DNA of 64,000 bases, from NCBI GenBank assembly GCA_008360955.1, contig LUCM01002937.1:62001-126000 (forward strand). The letters run 5' to 3'. Made by a program: the position numbers and the translations under genes. This document shows positions 1-13,360 of this stretch, in pieces. Position 1 is the stretch's first letter. Every line of letters begins with the position of its first letter. This stretch comes from Fasciolopsis buskii. Taxonomy: Eukaryota > Platyhelminthes > Trematoda > Plagiorchiida > Fasciolidae. Below the pieces are notes generated by a model. The model worked only from the letters and a program-made list of their open reading frames with translations. It ran no database searches and was not told the origin of the DNA.

Positions 1-1100
1 TTAGCATGTGTGAGGGAAATTGATCGGTAGTTGTTCAAGTCAGAAAGATCAACACGTTTAGGAACAGAAAAGCACGGTGTTTTCAAGGGATGAGAAAGGT
101 GAAATTTAAGCGAAGCGAATGAGACGACGTAAAGACGAGCCAACTCAGGGCACATCTTCTAAGGTTGCGAACGTTCAAAAGGAGCACGACTTGACAGGTC
201 TTCTCGTTGTTAATACGAAGTAGAAAAAAGAAGACAGCAAGGGAGGAAATCCCGGGTACTTGATAATTGGGTAAAATGAATTTGGAAGCAAACTGAAAAG
301 CGAAATTCTCAGCTTTCTCGAAAAACTTCAGGTTTTTCGCGAGGCTCACAAACAGGATCATTAGAGTAAGTAGATATAAATGAGAGGAGAAGAATTTCAG
401 GAGACTGCTTTTGAAATAGGCCAGAACGCTGGGCTATCGGTTGCAGATGAGAATAGATGTTCTTTAACTCTCTGTATAGATGACGAACACTTGTTCCTAG
501 CTTACGCGAAGGGATGATGGGAAATGGGAGTGAGTGAGCGGCACCCGTGGCTAAATGCTAAGCACTTCAAGCGTACACCACGATTGCATGCATGATTGAA
601 TCATTCAGTGGATTTGAATTTACCTGGTTTGGAAAAGTGTTAAATAGAAGGAACCATACCTTAAAGAACAAAGTCGGTAAAGTTGAGATATGGAAGCTGC
701 TGAAGCGAAACGATAATCGTTCCAGAGGTCTGAAGCTAAAAAGTAGCGAACCGTATCGATAAAAGGTCTTGAGAAAGATAGAGGGTCGTGGCAGGTAAAG
801 TTGGCGGAGTATGCAATAACAGTAATTTGATGAGCCAAGGGGAAGAGTGGGAATATTTGGATAGAGTGAAGAGACAGAAGTGAAGATAACATCGAGAATA
901 TGAACACGGTCGTCCGCTGGATCAGGTTTGCGCGTAGGGCAGTCAATTACTTGAGATACTTTTGTTGATCACAGCGAATTGTTCGGCTTTGCGCCCCATG
1001 TCATGGGTTGTGGGCGTTGAAATACCCCAAGGTCGTAATATGACGGTTCATATCGGTAACAAAGGAATGTTCAATGCTTGAAGATAAGAAATCAAAGTGG
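1..1100 (-). pseudogene. CR1-like non-LTR retrotransposon fragment (endonuclease end, linker and start of RT), cut by window edge
   Basis: Read on the minus strand from about 1,040 to 1. An APE-type endonuclease motif (GYFNAHNP, family form GDFNAHN) lies near 1,016-1,036. The end of the endonuclease domain follows at about 800-900 (IQIFPLFPLAH, where the family usually has an SDH motif, then NFTCHDPLSFSRP). The linker and first RT block lie at about 1-330: one frame has LLLNVRNLRR and another has CPELARLYVVSFASLKF and then PKRVDLSDLNNYRSISLTHA, which matches the start of the CR1 fingers region. Sense has to be stitched from several frames, so this is a dead copy. The RT continues off the left edge. 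The 5' limit is unclear and could reach about 1,540. CR1 versus a related jockey/RTEX-type clade cannot be settled by eye. Confidence 0.6.
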
Positions 1101-4100
1101 AACGGCCAACACTACTGAGTGATTAATGAACAACACAAAGTAATGATTGAAGGAAATGAGTAGAATTTTTAATTATATGATTTAAAATTTGCTACTGGAG
1201 AAGCCAAGGTATGATACGTGGTGGTGAGTAGTAACTGAATGGTGAGCAAAAGCATAAGGCACGAAGCTTTAAAAGTAAAATGGGAATGAAAGGTTTAATT
1301 GGGAGTTGAATGGTATCTGATGAGAGAGCGATTTGAGTTTCTGTCAAAAATAAAGAAGAGAAGGCCAAGAACAGAACCAAACAAGAGTTCAGTCTGCGAA
1401 TGGTAATGAAGGTGATGGGTACCTGATGGCTTTACAAACCCACAGTGAGATCTCAAAAACAATTGTGAAGTATCAGGGCTTATGTGAGAAAAAACCGGCA
1501 CCTCGATCCTGAGACTTAAAGTGACGTACAACATAGGGCATCAATAGATCATGCGTGTTAGTTAGCTGGGCGACAGCAGAATCATCTGCCGCCAGAATAA
1601 TTACAGGGGGTGTCAATTTCATCGCTATACTTATCAGCTTTGAATTCCTTGTTTATGCTTCCTGGAACTTGGTTTCCTTTAGGGGAATTGTCCTGTAGTA
1701 ATTAGGGTGAAGACGTGGATGACCAGTACGTCAGGGATATCCTTCGAGATTGTCCACATCTGGGAATGAGGTTAATAAAGAATATATGCGTAGGGACAGA
1801 ATCCGTTTCTGGCGTTGTCCGTGTTGTGACAGACTTAAAAAAGCAAGCCATTCATGATTTCACTTTCCTTGGGTGCTTACATCTCGTATGTTGATAATGC
1901 AGGGTTATTGTCCCATACATCACCTACAAGCTCGTTTTTGTTCGCGAACTACCTGTGTTTTCGAGCCCCACCAATACCGAATCATGGTTCGCGTTGGAAT
2001 ACACGAAATAATGGACCACAGAATATCGAACAGTAAATCGACAGCACCAACCTTAAATCTGGTTGTTGGAGCTTCTTAATTAGTAGTTCACTGGATTGCT
2101 AACTATGCAATCGGGTCTATCTGCGAAACCGCTTGAACCAATTTATTTTGGATGGTAGCTACCGTTGTTTTCTAGCGTGCCCTGTATAGCGGGAAGCGGT
2201 CAACTGACTACAGTCAAGAAATGTTCATAAGGCCGTCCAGACGTTACTTCCGGCTGCCATTTGCCAGTTCCTCGTTCAGCACCAGCCTTCGAACTGATAT
2301 GACGCATAGATTATGCTCCTGCTAGCCCGCGAGGGCAGAACTGTATGGTAGCTAGCATTTTACTGTAGCTAAGGGGCATGAGCCTTTTTTCAGTTTTCAC
2401 CCCTGATCTGAAGCAATTGAAAGATGCATGAACTGGAATATCGGCCACCTACTCGCAAAGGCTTGCAGATACTTAGCTCTGCCCTGCCGCCTTTGCAAAA
2501 CAGGCCGTATGACCGAAGGTCCAAGTACTCCGTATTTGTTTTTGAGCTCTAAAGCATCGCACACAAGCTTGCAGCAAAAATAACAAGAACACCTTTGTAA
2601 CATTGTCAAAAAAGGAAGGAGTAAGAATCCGACTTGATCTAGAAAACTTTGTTTAAACATCGGGTGAATTCCAGAGTTGAGACCGAACCTTCATATAGTA
2701 CGCCAGAACGCCAGAACAAGCTTCGTGATCTACTAACTCTTACATATGGATATCGCAGAATGAATGCAGCGGTAGGTAGATTAGGTAGGGGTGCAGGGTT
2801 CGCATTTACACAAGTTTACGTGCAGAGGATAGGTGCTGTCAAACAGGATTTCTTCTGCGAATCCCAAACGAGTATAAATTTGGGGAACTTAGCTGACCAT
2901 TTTGGAGCTCCTCCTTAACAACCTCAAGTAGGCTTTCAGTAGATCCTAGAAAATCACAAAAGAGCAGTAAGGGAAAGTAGAAAGATGTAGATGGAAACGT
3001 CAATTACATCAGCCTACTTGAACAGACGTGAGCAGTAACAGGTAAATCATTAATAAAATTTACGGAAAGAAAAAAGGTGGCTACTAAGTAACGCTGTGGA
3101 TTGCCTGTTTTCTACTTTGGCGTAGTGGTATTGCTAGGAATAGTAATCACTGAACCATTCAATAGGATGGTGAAGAAAACCAAACCATTACAATGGGCTA
3201 TTTAGGACAGAACGTGGCGCAGAGTCAAGGGCTCATAAATAATCAAAAGTACTATGCATGTATTCCACTCTGTTACGTAAAGGCTTGCAAAAATAATGGT
3301 CTGAAAAAGAAACTGCATTTAGTGCACGCCGATTTTACTTGTAGTCGAGCTGGTGGAAGCCGTCGGGAATAGTAACGGACGTCTGAAGATGTAAAAATGA
3401 CCGCCCCGTCGAGTGACAGCAATTGGTCTGAAACGTTTCGATAGTTGTTCATGAACTGTCCCATTGGGAACGTGAATAACCCCTAACGGGAACCAGCAAT
3501 CAGGAATGAACTTCAGTTCCGATGCGACTTTGATTATATTGCCATGAATTTAACACAGTGATACTGCATGAAATGTGCGACTAGCATTATCTGAACAAAA
3601 ATAGCTGGAACCGTAAAGGATCCCAATTCGGTACAACTTTCAGCAGGTGTAATCAGCTCAAATGAAAAGTGAATGTTTGAAGGGCATGGAGCTAAGTAGT
3701 TGATGGTTATTTTATGCCAGGAGTGATTTCCCAATTGAAGAAAAAGCACGCTGGAAGGAAGTAGTGTGTTTGGGCCGAATAAAATAAAAATGTACAGAAT
3801 GCGAATAGATATTGGGCCTAACCAGTGTCCAGTTTCGATCACTATTACGTAAAGAGGAAAAATATTCGGAAGAATTCGAGTCGGGATGGTTGGTGATTGT
3901 GATCTAGCGGGAGCTTTGGCAGTGTCTTTAAGATTGAGACATTAAGGGGTCTACGGGGATATGAATAAAGTCTCCGACAACTGCGCACAAGTTGTCAGTA
4001 AGAGGCACGGCAAAACCGGACAGGAAACAGTAAAATAATTTGACGTTTGACATCGTCAAGGGAGGAGCTGTGTACCTCTTAGTGACAGCAATTGTTGGGA

Positions 4101-6765
4101 AACGGATAAGTTCAGATTGACAGACTATTGCTAAGCAGTTGGTACTACTCTGAGAGGACTTTCAAAACGCTTCTGACTTTCTACGTTGCTTGAAATTCAT
4201 GTGGCTGATGGCGCCATCTTCGAGTTTCCTTCGGCAACGTTGTCTATCCCGTCTAAATCAAAGGAATTCGCTTAAGTAAACAATTGAGTCGTCCATGATA
4301 CTATTGAACCGTGATTTCTGGAAGCTCAGGACACAAACTGCCTACTTCTTTCGGTTAGAGTTGATTGAATTAATCACGGGGCTTCCCAAATACGGAGCAA
4401 AAGTTGTTACCCAAAACGGTCAGTATAGTTATATGGCCAGGGATTGCGCGGCCAAAAGCAGTTTACCAACTTATGCGTTTCTCACGTCTCCAGTATTTGT
4501 AGACGGACCTTCTCTTGGAGACCAGATCAGACTGGTTTCCAGTTTGTAGATCTTTCATTTTCAGCTTAAATAGTTTAGTGTGTTTGCAGGAATCACGCAT
4601 ACTTTACTGGTGGATTCAGAAAATTTGAGGAGGCAATGTAAGTTACAGATTGCAGCGCGGCCGTCCAAGGGGCGCGCGTGTATGTTGTCGGACAGTGCAT
4701 AAACCCTTAAAACAACCACTACTTTAGTTTGAGCAACCGGGTAGTAACTCGCCCAAAGAGGAACCATTGACTAGGGTAAACAGTCGATGATTTGGAGAAG
4801 TCTAGAAAAGTTGTATTTTGAACCGTACACAGTGTTTGTCCCCGTTACTCTTTCTCTTTGTTTTCCGATCCCCATAACACTAAATGTATACCCAGATATG
4901 TGCCTAATATCTATCTTGAAAACCGGAGGTTAGAATCTGAATTCCACCGATCACTGTTAGTAGACGGCGGTTTGCTCTCGTCCGGTTCATTACCGCGCCT
5001 GACTTTTTGAGATCGCTTGTTTCAGTGCCACACTAACGTCCAGTTGGTTACTGGCTTTCTCAGTGCTGTGATCCTTAAACATTGGGGCTCTGCTCATGCA
5101 GTTTTTAGAATGTATGCACATATTTTTAAAAAGTGAAGGTCATTCTGTACGGACTGGATTATATTTATGGGAAATGGGAAACTTTCATGACCCAATTAAA
5201 CCGGCCAGAACATAAGATAATAGGTGGGAAGTGGTCGCATATAATGGAGATCGTTTTTTATATAACGAATTGAAGCACGTGTGCCCTCACCTTCTCCTAT
5301 AAAGAGGGACCGTACAAAACGGCATTTAAGTTAGAGCTTCCGTACATTTCGAAACGAGGCCACGGATAAGTTAGACATCATGGGACGACCATTCGTGTCT
5401 GGTCATTGATTTTCTATGGGGCTTTGACGCCATATCTCAGTGCTACTTTTGGGAGTGTAGTGTTGAGATGTCTTACATCCAAATTTAACCTTGGACTGTA
5501 CGTTATTCTCTAAGACAGGTATTTTCTAAAACGCGTAATTTAATCACTTTATGTCTAGTCGTGCCCGTCAAACTGCTAGACATTTTGAGGGAACACCTGT
5601 GCCGATTTCAAATTGTGTTTGTAATCCAACCATCCATGTCTGAGTATAATTCGATTTTGTGTGTTGTTTATATGGTTATTTGTTTCAATTGGAACTGAAG
5701 AGTACTGATGAGCAGCAACCAAAAACAGACCATAACACCGAGGGAGTTGTTATTTACTGATGTACTAACTTAACTGAATTCATTTTGACACCTTTTGTAC
5801 AAATAAAATAAGCCCTCGTTTGTGGACAAGTGAATGCAATTGTTTCCATCAAAATCGTGGCCTCATACAAGTTTGTCACACCTTAATGCCTTATTCATTA
5901 GTAATAAGCTCAAACGGCAAGCCATTCCCTTCAGCTTTTGGCCGAAGAGCTCAATAACCGCTCCGTAATTCGCACCGATCAGGGTTGACCTGAAGCTTCC
6001 CATCTGGGCATTGTTGGAAGGTATAACTTCACAGTGTGATAAACTTGGCCGAGAAGTCACTGGAGATTAGCCACATCTTTCTCATCGACCAATCAATGAA
6101 AACAGAGGCTACGCTATGTGTAGCCTGTGGTTTCACGTACGTCCATAAATTTTGTCATGCAGTTCCGTATGCCGAATCATCCCCTACTTTGCAGTAAGCA
6201 CATCATCTCTGTTCGCTTTACAGTTTGAATTGATTTCTCCGCGCCATACCCACGTGGATTCGATCCGTGGTACGTGCATGTCAGTATCGCCGATTTTGGT
6301 CTATTTGCTATCGCCTCGTGAAACAAATCAATGTGCGCTGTTGATGGCACGGCACGTCCGAGTCCATTTTATTCACAGTCCAACTGTCCCATCACATTCT
6401 GTCTGTATCCTTTCGTTTAGTCTGAACTCACGCTTGTTCCGCTCCTATCACCTAACTGCTCGTCCACTCGAATGACATTTTTGGTAATGATAATAATGAT
6501 GACAATACCTCTGCTGTAATAATAAGCTTTCACTGGCTTTCATTCCGGAAGTCGGGAAGAAATTGTTTATTCTGTACCCGTCCCTGGTCCAAGTTTTTTC
6601 TCATTCATTTCTCTATTCGCATTTCTCCCTTGTAATCGCAGTTAGATGATCATCGTGACATTTTCTGAGAAAAGTTTATCGCGCGTACATTTGCATTTCG
6701 AAGCTGTGGTTCCCATCTGTCAAAATTTTTATCACCACTACTTTCTCCGTCTGCTTATCTGCCTC
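1101..6765. other. Unassigned non-coding stretch
   Basis: No gene, RNA or element is recognised on either strand. Open frames are all under 110 codons, overlap each other and show no known motif. The first about 440 bases may be the more decayed 5' part of the CR1-like fragment to the left. A short phrase, GTGACAGCAATTG, occurs twice near 3,414 and 4,082, which may mark an old local duplication. Confidence 0.4.
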
Positions 6766-6789
6766 CACACACACACACACACACACACT
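6766..6789. repeat. (CA)n microsatellite
   Basis: An uninterrupted run of 12 CA units. It lies in a pyrimidine-rich stretch that also holds a (CT)n run about 45 bases downstream. No gene is nearby. Confidence 0.95.
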
Positions 6790-6835
6790 CTCATGTGAAG
6801 AGTGCTCCCCTCAATCCCCCATTCCCCCCTCTCGT

Positions 6836-6850
6836 TCTCTCTCTCTCTCT
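6836..6850. repeat. (CT)n microsatellite
   Basis: A short CT tract directly after a C/T-rich segment, paired with the CA tract just upstream. Confidence 0.9.
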
Positions 6851-7924
6851 GCCCTCCACGTGTAGTTCGGTTGCATAATCACCACATTCGGTTCAGATCT
6901 TCCTAATGTTATATCCGTATGTTTACGGTATGTACGGTATGTTGCACATAGATGACGCATCGCTTTGCTGTTGGACCAAGCCTGACTTTGATTTTATAAA
7001 TCAGTAGGTGTGGTCCTTTTTGTTCTTGTTGTTGTTGTCCTCTCTCAAACAGGATATTGAAGCAGAACAGCTCCCCTAGTTTTGATTATCGTGGCTCCAG
7101 CAATTTACGAGATGATTCAAACGAGAATTCCATTTTTGTTGTGTCAGAGATTCTAGCTGTTCGAAAGAACTGATGAAACGGAATGTATGAACCATGCCGT
7201 GAAATGTGGTAGACTTGGTGCGGATAGATACATACGTCGTTCGTCAATTCGAGTAAACCTTACATACTGATATTTCGGCTAAAACGAGAAACAAATGTTC
7301 AACAGAAAATGGTATAATTTTGGCCGTGAAAAAGGTGGTGCAGAATTTCCTTGTTTGGCAAACATTGCGCAATAGAATTGGAGGCACAAGTAGTTCATTG
7401 GTTGAAAAATCTCACCTTCAACTCAAAATAAAAAGGAGAGGAAAGTTTTCACAATATTCAAACTCCCAGAGTAGAATACGATATTTTGTCAAACACGCAT
7501 TCAAGGTCTCATTCGAAATTATTTTTATTTATGTCTAATGTACAACTTGAGTTTTCATAAAACATTCGGGCAAGTTTTGGGCTAGCAAAAGTGCTAGTTC
7601 AGGCTATTTTTGCCAAACTTTCCCTTAATTTCTTCCATGGTGTTAGCGAGTGCACTCATTTTTTATCCCACAATGCATAGTGCTCGAAATGTTTTTGGTA
7701 CACTCCCGTTTACTTGTGATCCCTCGTGACCGCGTATGCATGTCTGGGGATGGTGTCTTTTCCCACCACTTTACTGAAATGGCAAACTGAATCGAATTAC
7801 GAAAATGAATTCCACTGCGAATTTCACCATGCTGCGAGTAGCACAAGCTTTTAAAAGCGTTTGCAACGGATAATGACGAATGGGTCATCTTCGAAACTTG
7901 CCAGACGTTCCTTTCTGTCGCATG
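6851..7924. other. Unassigned non-coding stretch
   Basis: No recognisable coding or RNA feature. The open frames at 7,320-7,538 (+) and 7,643-8,011 (-) show no family motif. Confidence 0.4.
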
Positions 7925-8240
7925 AATGTTTGGGATTTTGATTTTGGCAGACAGTGTCGTCTGTGAGTTCAATGTGACTCCCCACTCTTCTGAAAAGAAA
8001 ACAATGAGCACATTCAGTGAAAGACGTCACCAGATCTTCATACCATCCCGTTTGGAGCAGTCATTATCACAAAGTCCAAATATTGGGTATATGGAGCCGC
8101 TTGGGAGTCTCCTACTTTCCACTGTACCCCAACATTACCATTCGTCGTTGGGTTGCCTACGTTCACATGGATATTCTAGATGGTATACTTGGGAAAAATG
8201 AATTGATGTGGGATTTTAGCAGAACACCTACTGGCTTTAA
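7925..8240 (+). pseudogene. Possible retroviral-type aspartic protease remnant of a Ty3/gypsy element
   Basis: One frame opens with ILADSVVCEFNV and PHSSEKK, in the place where gypsy proteases carry a DTG/DSG active site followed by a short P-S stretch. After a frame change, TIRRWVAYVHMDILDGILGKN follows at about 8,140-8,200, close in layout to the flap and hydrophobic ILG motif that end these proteases. The active-site triplet is not intact (ADS), at least one frameshift is needed, and no RT follows in the next 700 bases. The match is therefore suggestive only, and chance similarity remains possible. Confidence 0.33.
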
Positions 8241-9865
8241 TTCAAATTCTTCAAGAATTTGTTTAGGAATGTGCTCTGAACGCATTTCCTGATGGTCACA
8301 TGATGGGCTTCTTGCTGCATCCACGATAAGTTTTTTGTCTGTGTCGTGTCAACTTTTATCTGGAGCTTTTGGAATTTTTTGAACCAACTGTCAACTCAAA
8401 TGGTTCGGCCCAAGAACTTGGTAATTTTAACCTGGTATGTTAAGTGAGTAGCGCGCTATCTTTACTTTGTGTAAAATATTGCGTGAATAATTCCTCTTTT
8501 ATCATTTGCATTCGGCAAACTGAAATTGCCCTCATTATTTCGGCAAAACCTACGTTGAAGCATATTGATAATGAGTCAAACCTCGTACTAACCTCACGAA
8601 CCGGAGATTACACGTAGTCTCATATTGCGGAAAGTGAGAATATGAGCCAGTGCATCTTGTCGATTCCTGTTAAAGTTCAGTCATGAAGCAATCTCGGTGA
8701 TCACTTATTCTTTTTGTATGCTTCCTGACCTCGTGAGGTCGTGTGACCTTGGTATTCACGATGACAAAATTGCATATCAACATAGAATTCCAAACAGAAG
8801 AAGCTAGGGCGTTATACATTGCTTTGAAGATGCCCAAATAAGAGCTAAACTTCCGACCACATTCGCAGCTGATGCTCGATATTAGTCCGGTAATACCATT
8901 GCCCTAACTATCGGTGATTCCCACCAATGAGTTCGAGTTCTACTCGTAACAAAAATCCGTCATTTGAGCCGGACAAGGATGCAGGTACAGAAGGTCGGGC
9001 ATCAAGATTTCCGCTGAGCCTCCTTTTCTTAGTTTATCGGCCTCTAGAATACCGTTGATTCGGATTGAAGCTTCTCTTACTTTCGACTCAAGTCCACATG
9101 ACGGAGGAAAGAAAGATTACTCCTGAGGTAAACGATCTTTGCGACCCTACACCTGTCGACTGGTCAGCAAAAGGCCACTTTTGGAAATTCACACCCTACT
9201 CAACAAATCCTGACCAATACGGAGTTCTGCAACCATCTTTTATTCCTGTTACTACGCCATATATGGTCTTATAAAATTGATTAAGTCAGTCGTACCGGAA
9301 TTCGAGTAGCTTCATAGACTTTAACCGACGAACGACTGAGGTCTGAGAACTGAAATGCAAGGAACAAAATGCCACTTAGGAAAAGCAGGAGAGCACCATT
9401 CTCACTTTGTTATTGAGTAAGAATCACGCCTCGCTTGAATCCATGTTTCCGTGGTGTACATAGTCTAGTTCTTTATTGATGGGTGCTGAAAGACGTCAGG
9501 TTGGAAACTTAAGCGACATCTTTTGTGATGTGGTCTTCATGTTATTGGACCTCATGTAATTTGACTGTGATCTGGAGTAGGACAGTGCGTGATTTGTGAT
9601 CTAGTATGGGACGTTACGTAGTGACGTTGTTTTCTATCATGCGATATTGCCTGACAGAGGCTTCCAGTGACTGGGGAGTTCGCGCTGACATTGAAATCTC
9701 CTTTCCTTAAAAGCCTACTGGTTGGTTTCAAACTAAGGCTGCCCAGATGCGAAGGAATACCGTATTCTTCCCATTGCGACAGGGGGCAACTGTATTCTAC
9801 CAACTGGACTTACACGTTGTCCTAGTAAATGAGATACATTCGTCACTGAAAATTGTCTCAGTTCG
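8241..9865. other. Unassigned non-coding stretch
   Basis: Nothing recognised. The small frames at 9,065-9,274 and 9,747-9,938 have no family motif. The last about 100 bases may hold decayed endonuclease sequence of the RTE element that follows. Confidence 0.4.
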
Positions 9866-9869
9866 TGGA

Positions 9870-12365
9870 ACATGTAGGATAAATCTAGGTTGTTTTAAAT
9901 ATACGGAACCACGTACGTCGAATCGGACCGTGCGTTAGTTTTAATGCGATTTTTGCTGCGGATCAACGGCCATCAACGCAGGCCACAAACCTGATTGGCT
10001 GTCAAACGTCTGTCTGATTCGGCTGTTCGCAACAGCTACGAACAGAAACCATCCGAGGAAATAAGAACTCCGACGAGCAACAATGTAGACGAGCAATGGT
10101 ATCAAATTAAGCAGGCTATGCATTTGGCAGCAGATTTCGCCTGTGGTCCTAGATCTGGCGTTCATCAAGGACACTGGGTCTCGCAAGGGTCGTTGGGTTT
10201 AATGGAGCAAAAACTCGAGCTGCCTAACTGCAAGGAAATGAATAAGATGCGTCGAAAGTTGCAGCGTCAGTTGACCATAAGCCTTAGGAATGACCGCGAA
10301 AACTGGTGGGTTAGAGTAGCCGTATAGATGGAGGAAACGGCCGCTTCAGTTAACAGTCAAAGACGGTTTAAGCTTATACGTGACACCGATGGGCAGCGAA
10401 CTTCGGTTAGTGCGGTCGTGTGCGATAACAATGGAGAGTTCATCCGTGGTAAACAACAAAAGCTGGACCGTTAGGCTGAGCACTTCGAGAATCATTTTAG
10501 CTGGCCACACGCTAACTTATTTAGTCCGATGTCTGCAGCCGCGAGTCCTTGGGAGGTATCTGTCGGACCCCTAACGGAATTTGAAGTGGAGTCGCATATT
10601 CGGCTTCTGAAGAGAGGAAAGCAGCCAGTCCCGACGAACTACCCCAGTGTTTTTCAAATTGGGTGGGGAAGCTCTGGTGAAATCACTTACCTCCTTGCTT
10701 TTTGATATTTGGAACAAGGAGCGTGTTCCGTTATCGTGTAGTGAGTCACTGGTTGTATACGTCTTCAAGAAGGGCACACGGAGTGACTGCAGCAATCATT
10801 GTGGCATTAGTTTAATTCTGATAGTTACTAAGGTGTTGGCTTCAGTAATGCTGCACCGTTTGACAGCGATTCGCGAGAGTAATATCCGCGAACAACAGGC
10901 CGGATTTCGTCCAGGTCGAGGTTGCGTCGACCAGATATTTACTCTCCGACAGACACTTGAAACGCGCCACACGCACCGGCGCCCTACGATCGTAGTCCTC
11001 CTCGACTTGAAAGGTGCTTTCGACTCCGTGGATCGACCAACACTACTCAGTGCTCTCCAGCAGAAGGGCATGCCAATGAAGTTTGTGAACCTGTTGCGAG
11101 CATTGAACTCGCATACCTACGGTCGCGTTAGGGTATATGGTGAACCATCAAGTTCATTCAAAACGACTAGTGGCGTTCGACAAGGATGTTCCATATCTCC
11201 ATTCTTGTTCAACTTCGTCATGGACGAGGTGATGGAAGACGCTTTTAGATGTCTCCGTGATGTAGGAGTCGAACTGGAAAGTGGAGGGAAGCTATGTGAT
11301 CTAGATTACGCAGACGACGTCGTGTGCCTGTTCGAGTCTGCGGATCATGCACAACGGGCACTAGATAGACTGTCGAGATCGGTTGCTCGGTTTGGCATGT
11401 GCTTTGCACCTTCGAATTGCAAAGTGATGTTACAGGACTGGACGACAGCAGCGCCGAACTTGATACTGGATGGAGAGGAGCTATCGATTGTGGGCCGTAT
11501 CACTTACCGTGGTAGCTGTATGTCGAACGATGGTAGTTCGGTAACAGTAGAGGTGAGCACGCATATATCGAAGGCTGGGGCGGCTTACGCTGTACTGAAG
11601 CACTCGTGGTGTCGGGCTGATATTTGACTGAAGTTAAAAGACCGTGTGTACTGTATCGCAGTGTGCTCATTTCTGTTGTACGGTTGTGAGACATGGAGTG
11701 TGCGTGTGGGAGATGTTCGTCGCTTGGAGGTTCACCGATGTCTCCGTAGCGTCGCTGGGAATAAATGGAGTGGCCGGATGAGTAATTTTTAGGCGAAGAA
11801 GCTTATACTAGATGCCGGTTCTGAGAATACCTTATTTCAGCGTATAAAGCTTAGTAGACTACGTTGGCTGGGTAATGTGTTGTGTATGTCAAACACCGGT
11901 CTACCACAGCGTTCCGCATTTTGTATTCCTCCCACGGAGTGGAAGAAGCCATGTGAAGTTGAACAGATGACGTGATATTGGGGGATGGGAAAGTGTACAG
12001 CAAACCTAGGTAAAGTAAGTGTCTCACGTCTTCGTGGTTGGGGTCCGAAGGACCCGTTAAATAGATGGCTGGAGACGCTGAAGGATATGGCAGTGAACGA
12101 TGAACAGCGATGATCGTGTTGTCATTTTCTATCGAATCAGAATGATTGAAGAAGTGCGCTTGTACAGTTACACTGTGTCCCGTATGTTAGCAACAATGGC
12201 ATTCTTATCTCTCCCCGTCTGCGTAAGTCCACTCCCTGTTCACCTTGGATATTCACTCTTTATAGAAAAATGTACACCTGTGTCAAAGGCAGCGGTCAGT
12301 GAGGCTTGCTTTGCTGTTTAACGCTGAACGGTGATGATGACTGTAATAATGTTGATGATGACCAG
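9870..12365 (+). mobile_element. RTE-clade LINE, copy A (5'-truncated, mostly open RT, four nonsense codons and one frameshift)
   Basis: Homology to copy B (60 kb) begins near 9,870-9,920, after most of the endonuclease, so the copy is 5' truncated as is usual for LINEs. The linker runs from 9,995 to 10,640 and contains RFKLIRDTDGQRTS. The 326-codon RT frame (10,647-11,627) has the finger motif QQAGFRPGRGCVDQIFTLRQ, the first catalytic block LDLKGAFDSVDR, SGVRQGCSISPFLFNFVMD, and the catalytic LDYADDVV near 11,307. The RTE-type C-terminus continues in the same frame past a stop: LLYGCETWSVRVGDVRRLEV, LSRLRWLGNVL and LRGWGPKDPLNRWLETLKDM. Stops lie at 10,472 (TAG for Trp), 11,625 (TGA, probably from CGA), near 11,791 and near 11,970, with a further stop at about 10,325. 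One frameshift falls near 10,645. The 3' tail holds ACGCTGAACGGTGATGATG and GATGATG repeats, shared with copy B. Confidence 0.88.
10647..11627 (+). pseudogene. Reverse transcriptase core of RTE copy A
   Basis: Longest open frame of the window (326 codons). It covers RT fingers, palm and thumb start, with all three catalytic aspartates visible in LDLKGAFD and YADD. The first codons are not a true start: the natural protein enters from the endonuclease-linker frame upstream, and a 1-nt shift near 10,645 separates the two. The frame ends at TGA 11,625-11,627 inside the conserved RADI-LKLKDRV stretch, where related elements have Arg. The same frame then stays readable for more than 300 bases. This makes it a recently inactivated copy rather than a host gene. 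Confidence 0.85.
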
Positions 12366-13360
12366 CGTGTCGCGCTAACACTAAGGTACATCACTCAGGC
12401 GCAGTCGACTGTGTGATGACGTTGTCTGAGCGAAACAGATAATCTGCCTTTTGCCCTTGAAAATGCGGAGTGATCAACATTGATTATGGTCACTAATAAA
12501 TAGCCCATGCAGCTCATAATTAAACCACTTGCGGATCACGTGTTTAAATGCACAAGGCTTCCAATCGTGGTCAGTCATACTCAAGTCTTGGGAAAAAAGC
12601 GGTACACCAGTTGATGGATTATTATTTTGTTGATCCTCTTGTCTTTTAGAAAGTTTATTGTCTTTTTATCAAATTTTTACAGGAACGGTAGAAACAAAAT
12701 GAACCGTCCCATTGTGGACCGATTGGTGGCATTTCTCCAAATGTACTCGGAAAGTGATTGAAATCTATCCGAATCATATAGCCAGTTTATTGAATTTTCC
12801 CCAGGTGGCACTAACAACCCTCATTGTCAGAGCCAGTAATTTCACGTGGCTGACCCTAAATTGTGCTCCTGTTCTTGGAAAAACTTAAAGTACGTTATTA
12901 GAATTTGGCTGAATACCCTTCAGGAAAATGAGTTTTATTCCTATAATACTAAATTTTCATTCACAATGCTGACCTGGCTAATTTTCTCATGAAATAATTA
13001 ACTTAGGTTACTGATACATCACACTTTAGGGCATTTTGATAATATCGGATTTTAATTTGAATTACATATGACCTGCGAAAATCCCATCTGTACAAGGAAT
13101 CTGAGTCTTGTGTGTAGGCGTGATTGGTCATCGCTATCCCGCTCTCATGTTGTACGATTTGGGCGAGTTGCTGTTGGCATCACATGAGCGGTTTCATATT
13201 GTTCGATGACCGAAAAACTGACACTGGCCACTATTGTTTGCTGGGATAGGGACATCAGGTGCTCCGTGGGCCAAAACGTTGGCAATCCCATGCGTCCATC
13301 TGTGTTCTTTTGGATGCAGTGCGACCCGAATCTTCAGCAAAGAGTACGCTTCCACAGTTC
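12366..13360. other. Unassigned non-coding stretch
   Basis: A/T-rich sequence between two RTE remnants, with no recognised feature. Confidence 0.4.

Noticed and set aside
3412..4110. Hammerhead-like motif (GACAGCAATTG followed by GAAACG) in two places
   Set aside because: There is no CUGANGA-like core and no stem II before GAAAC.
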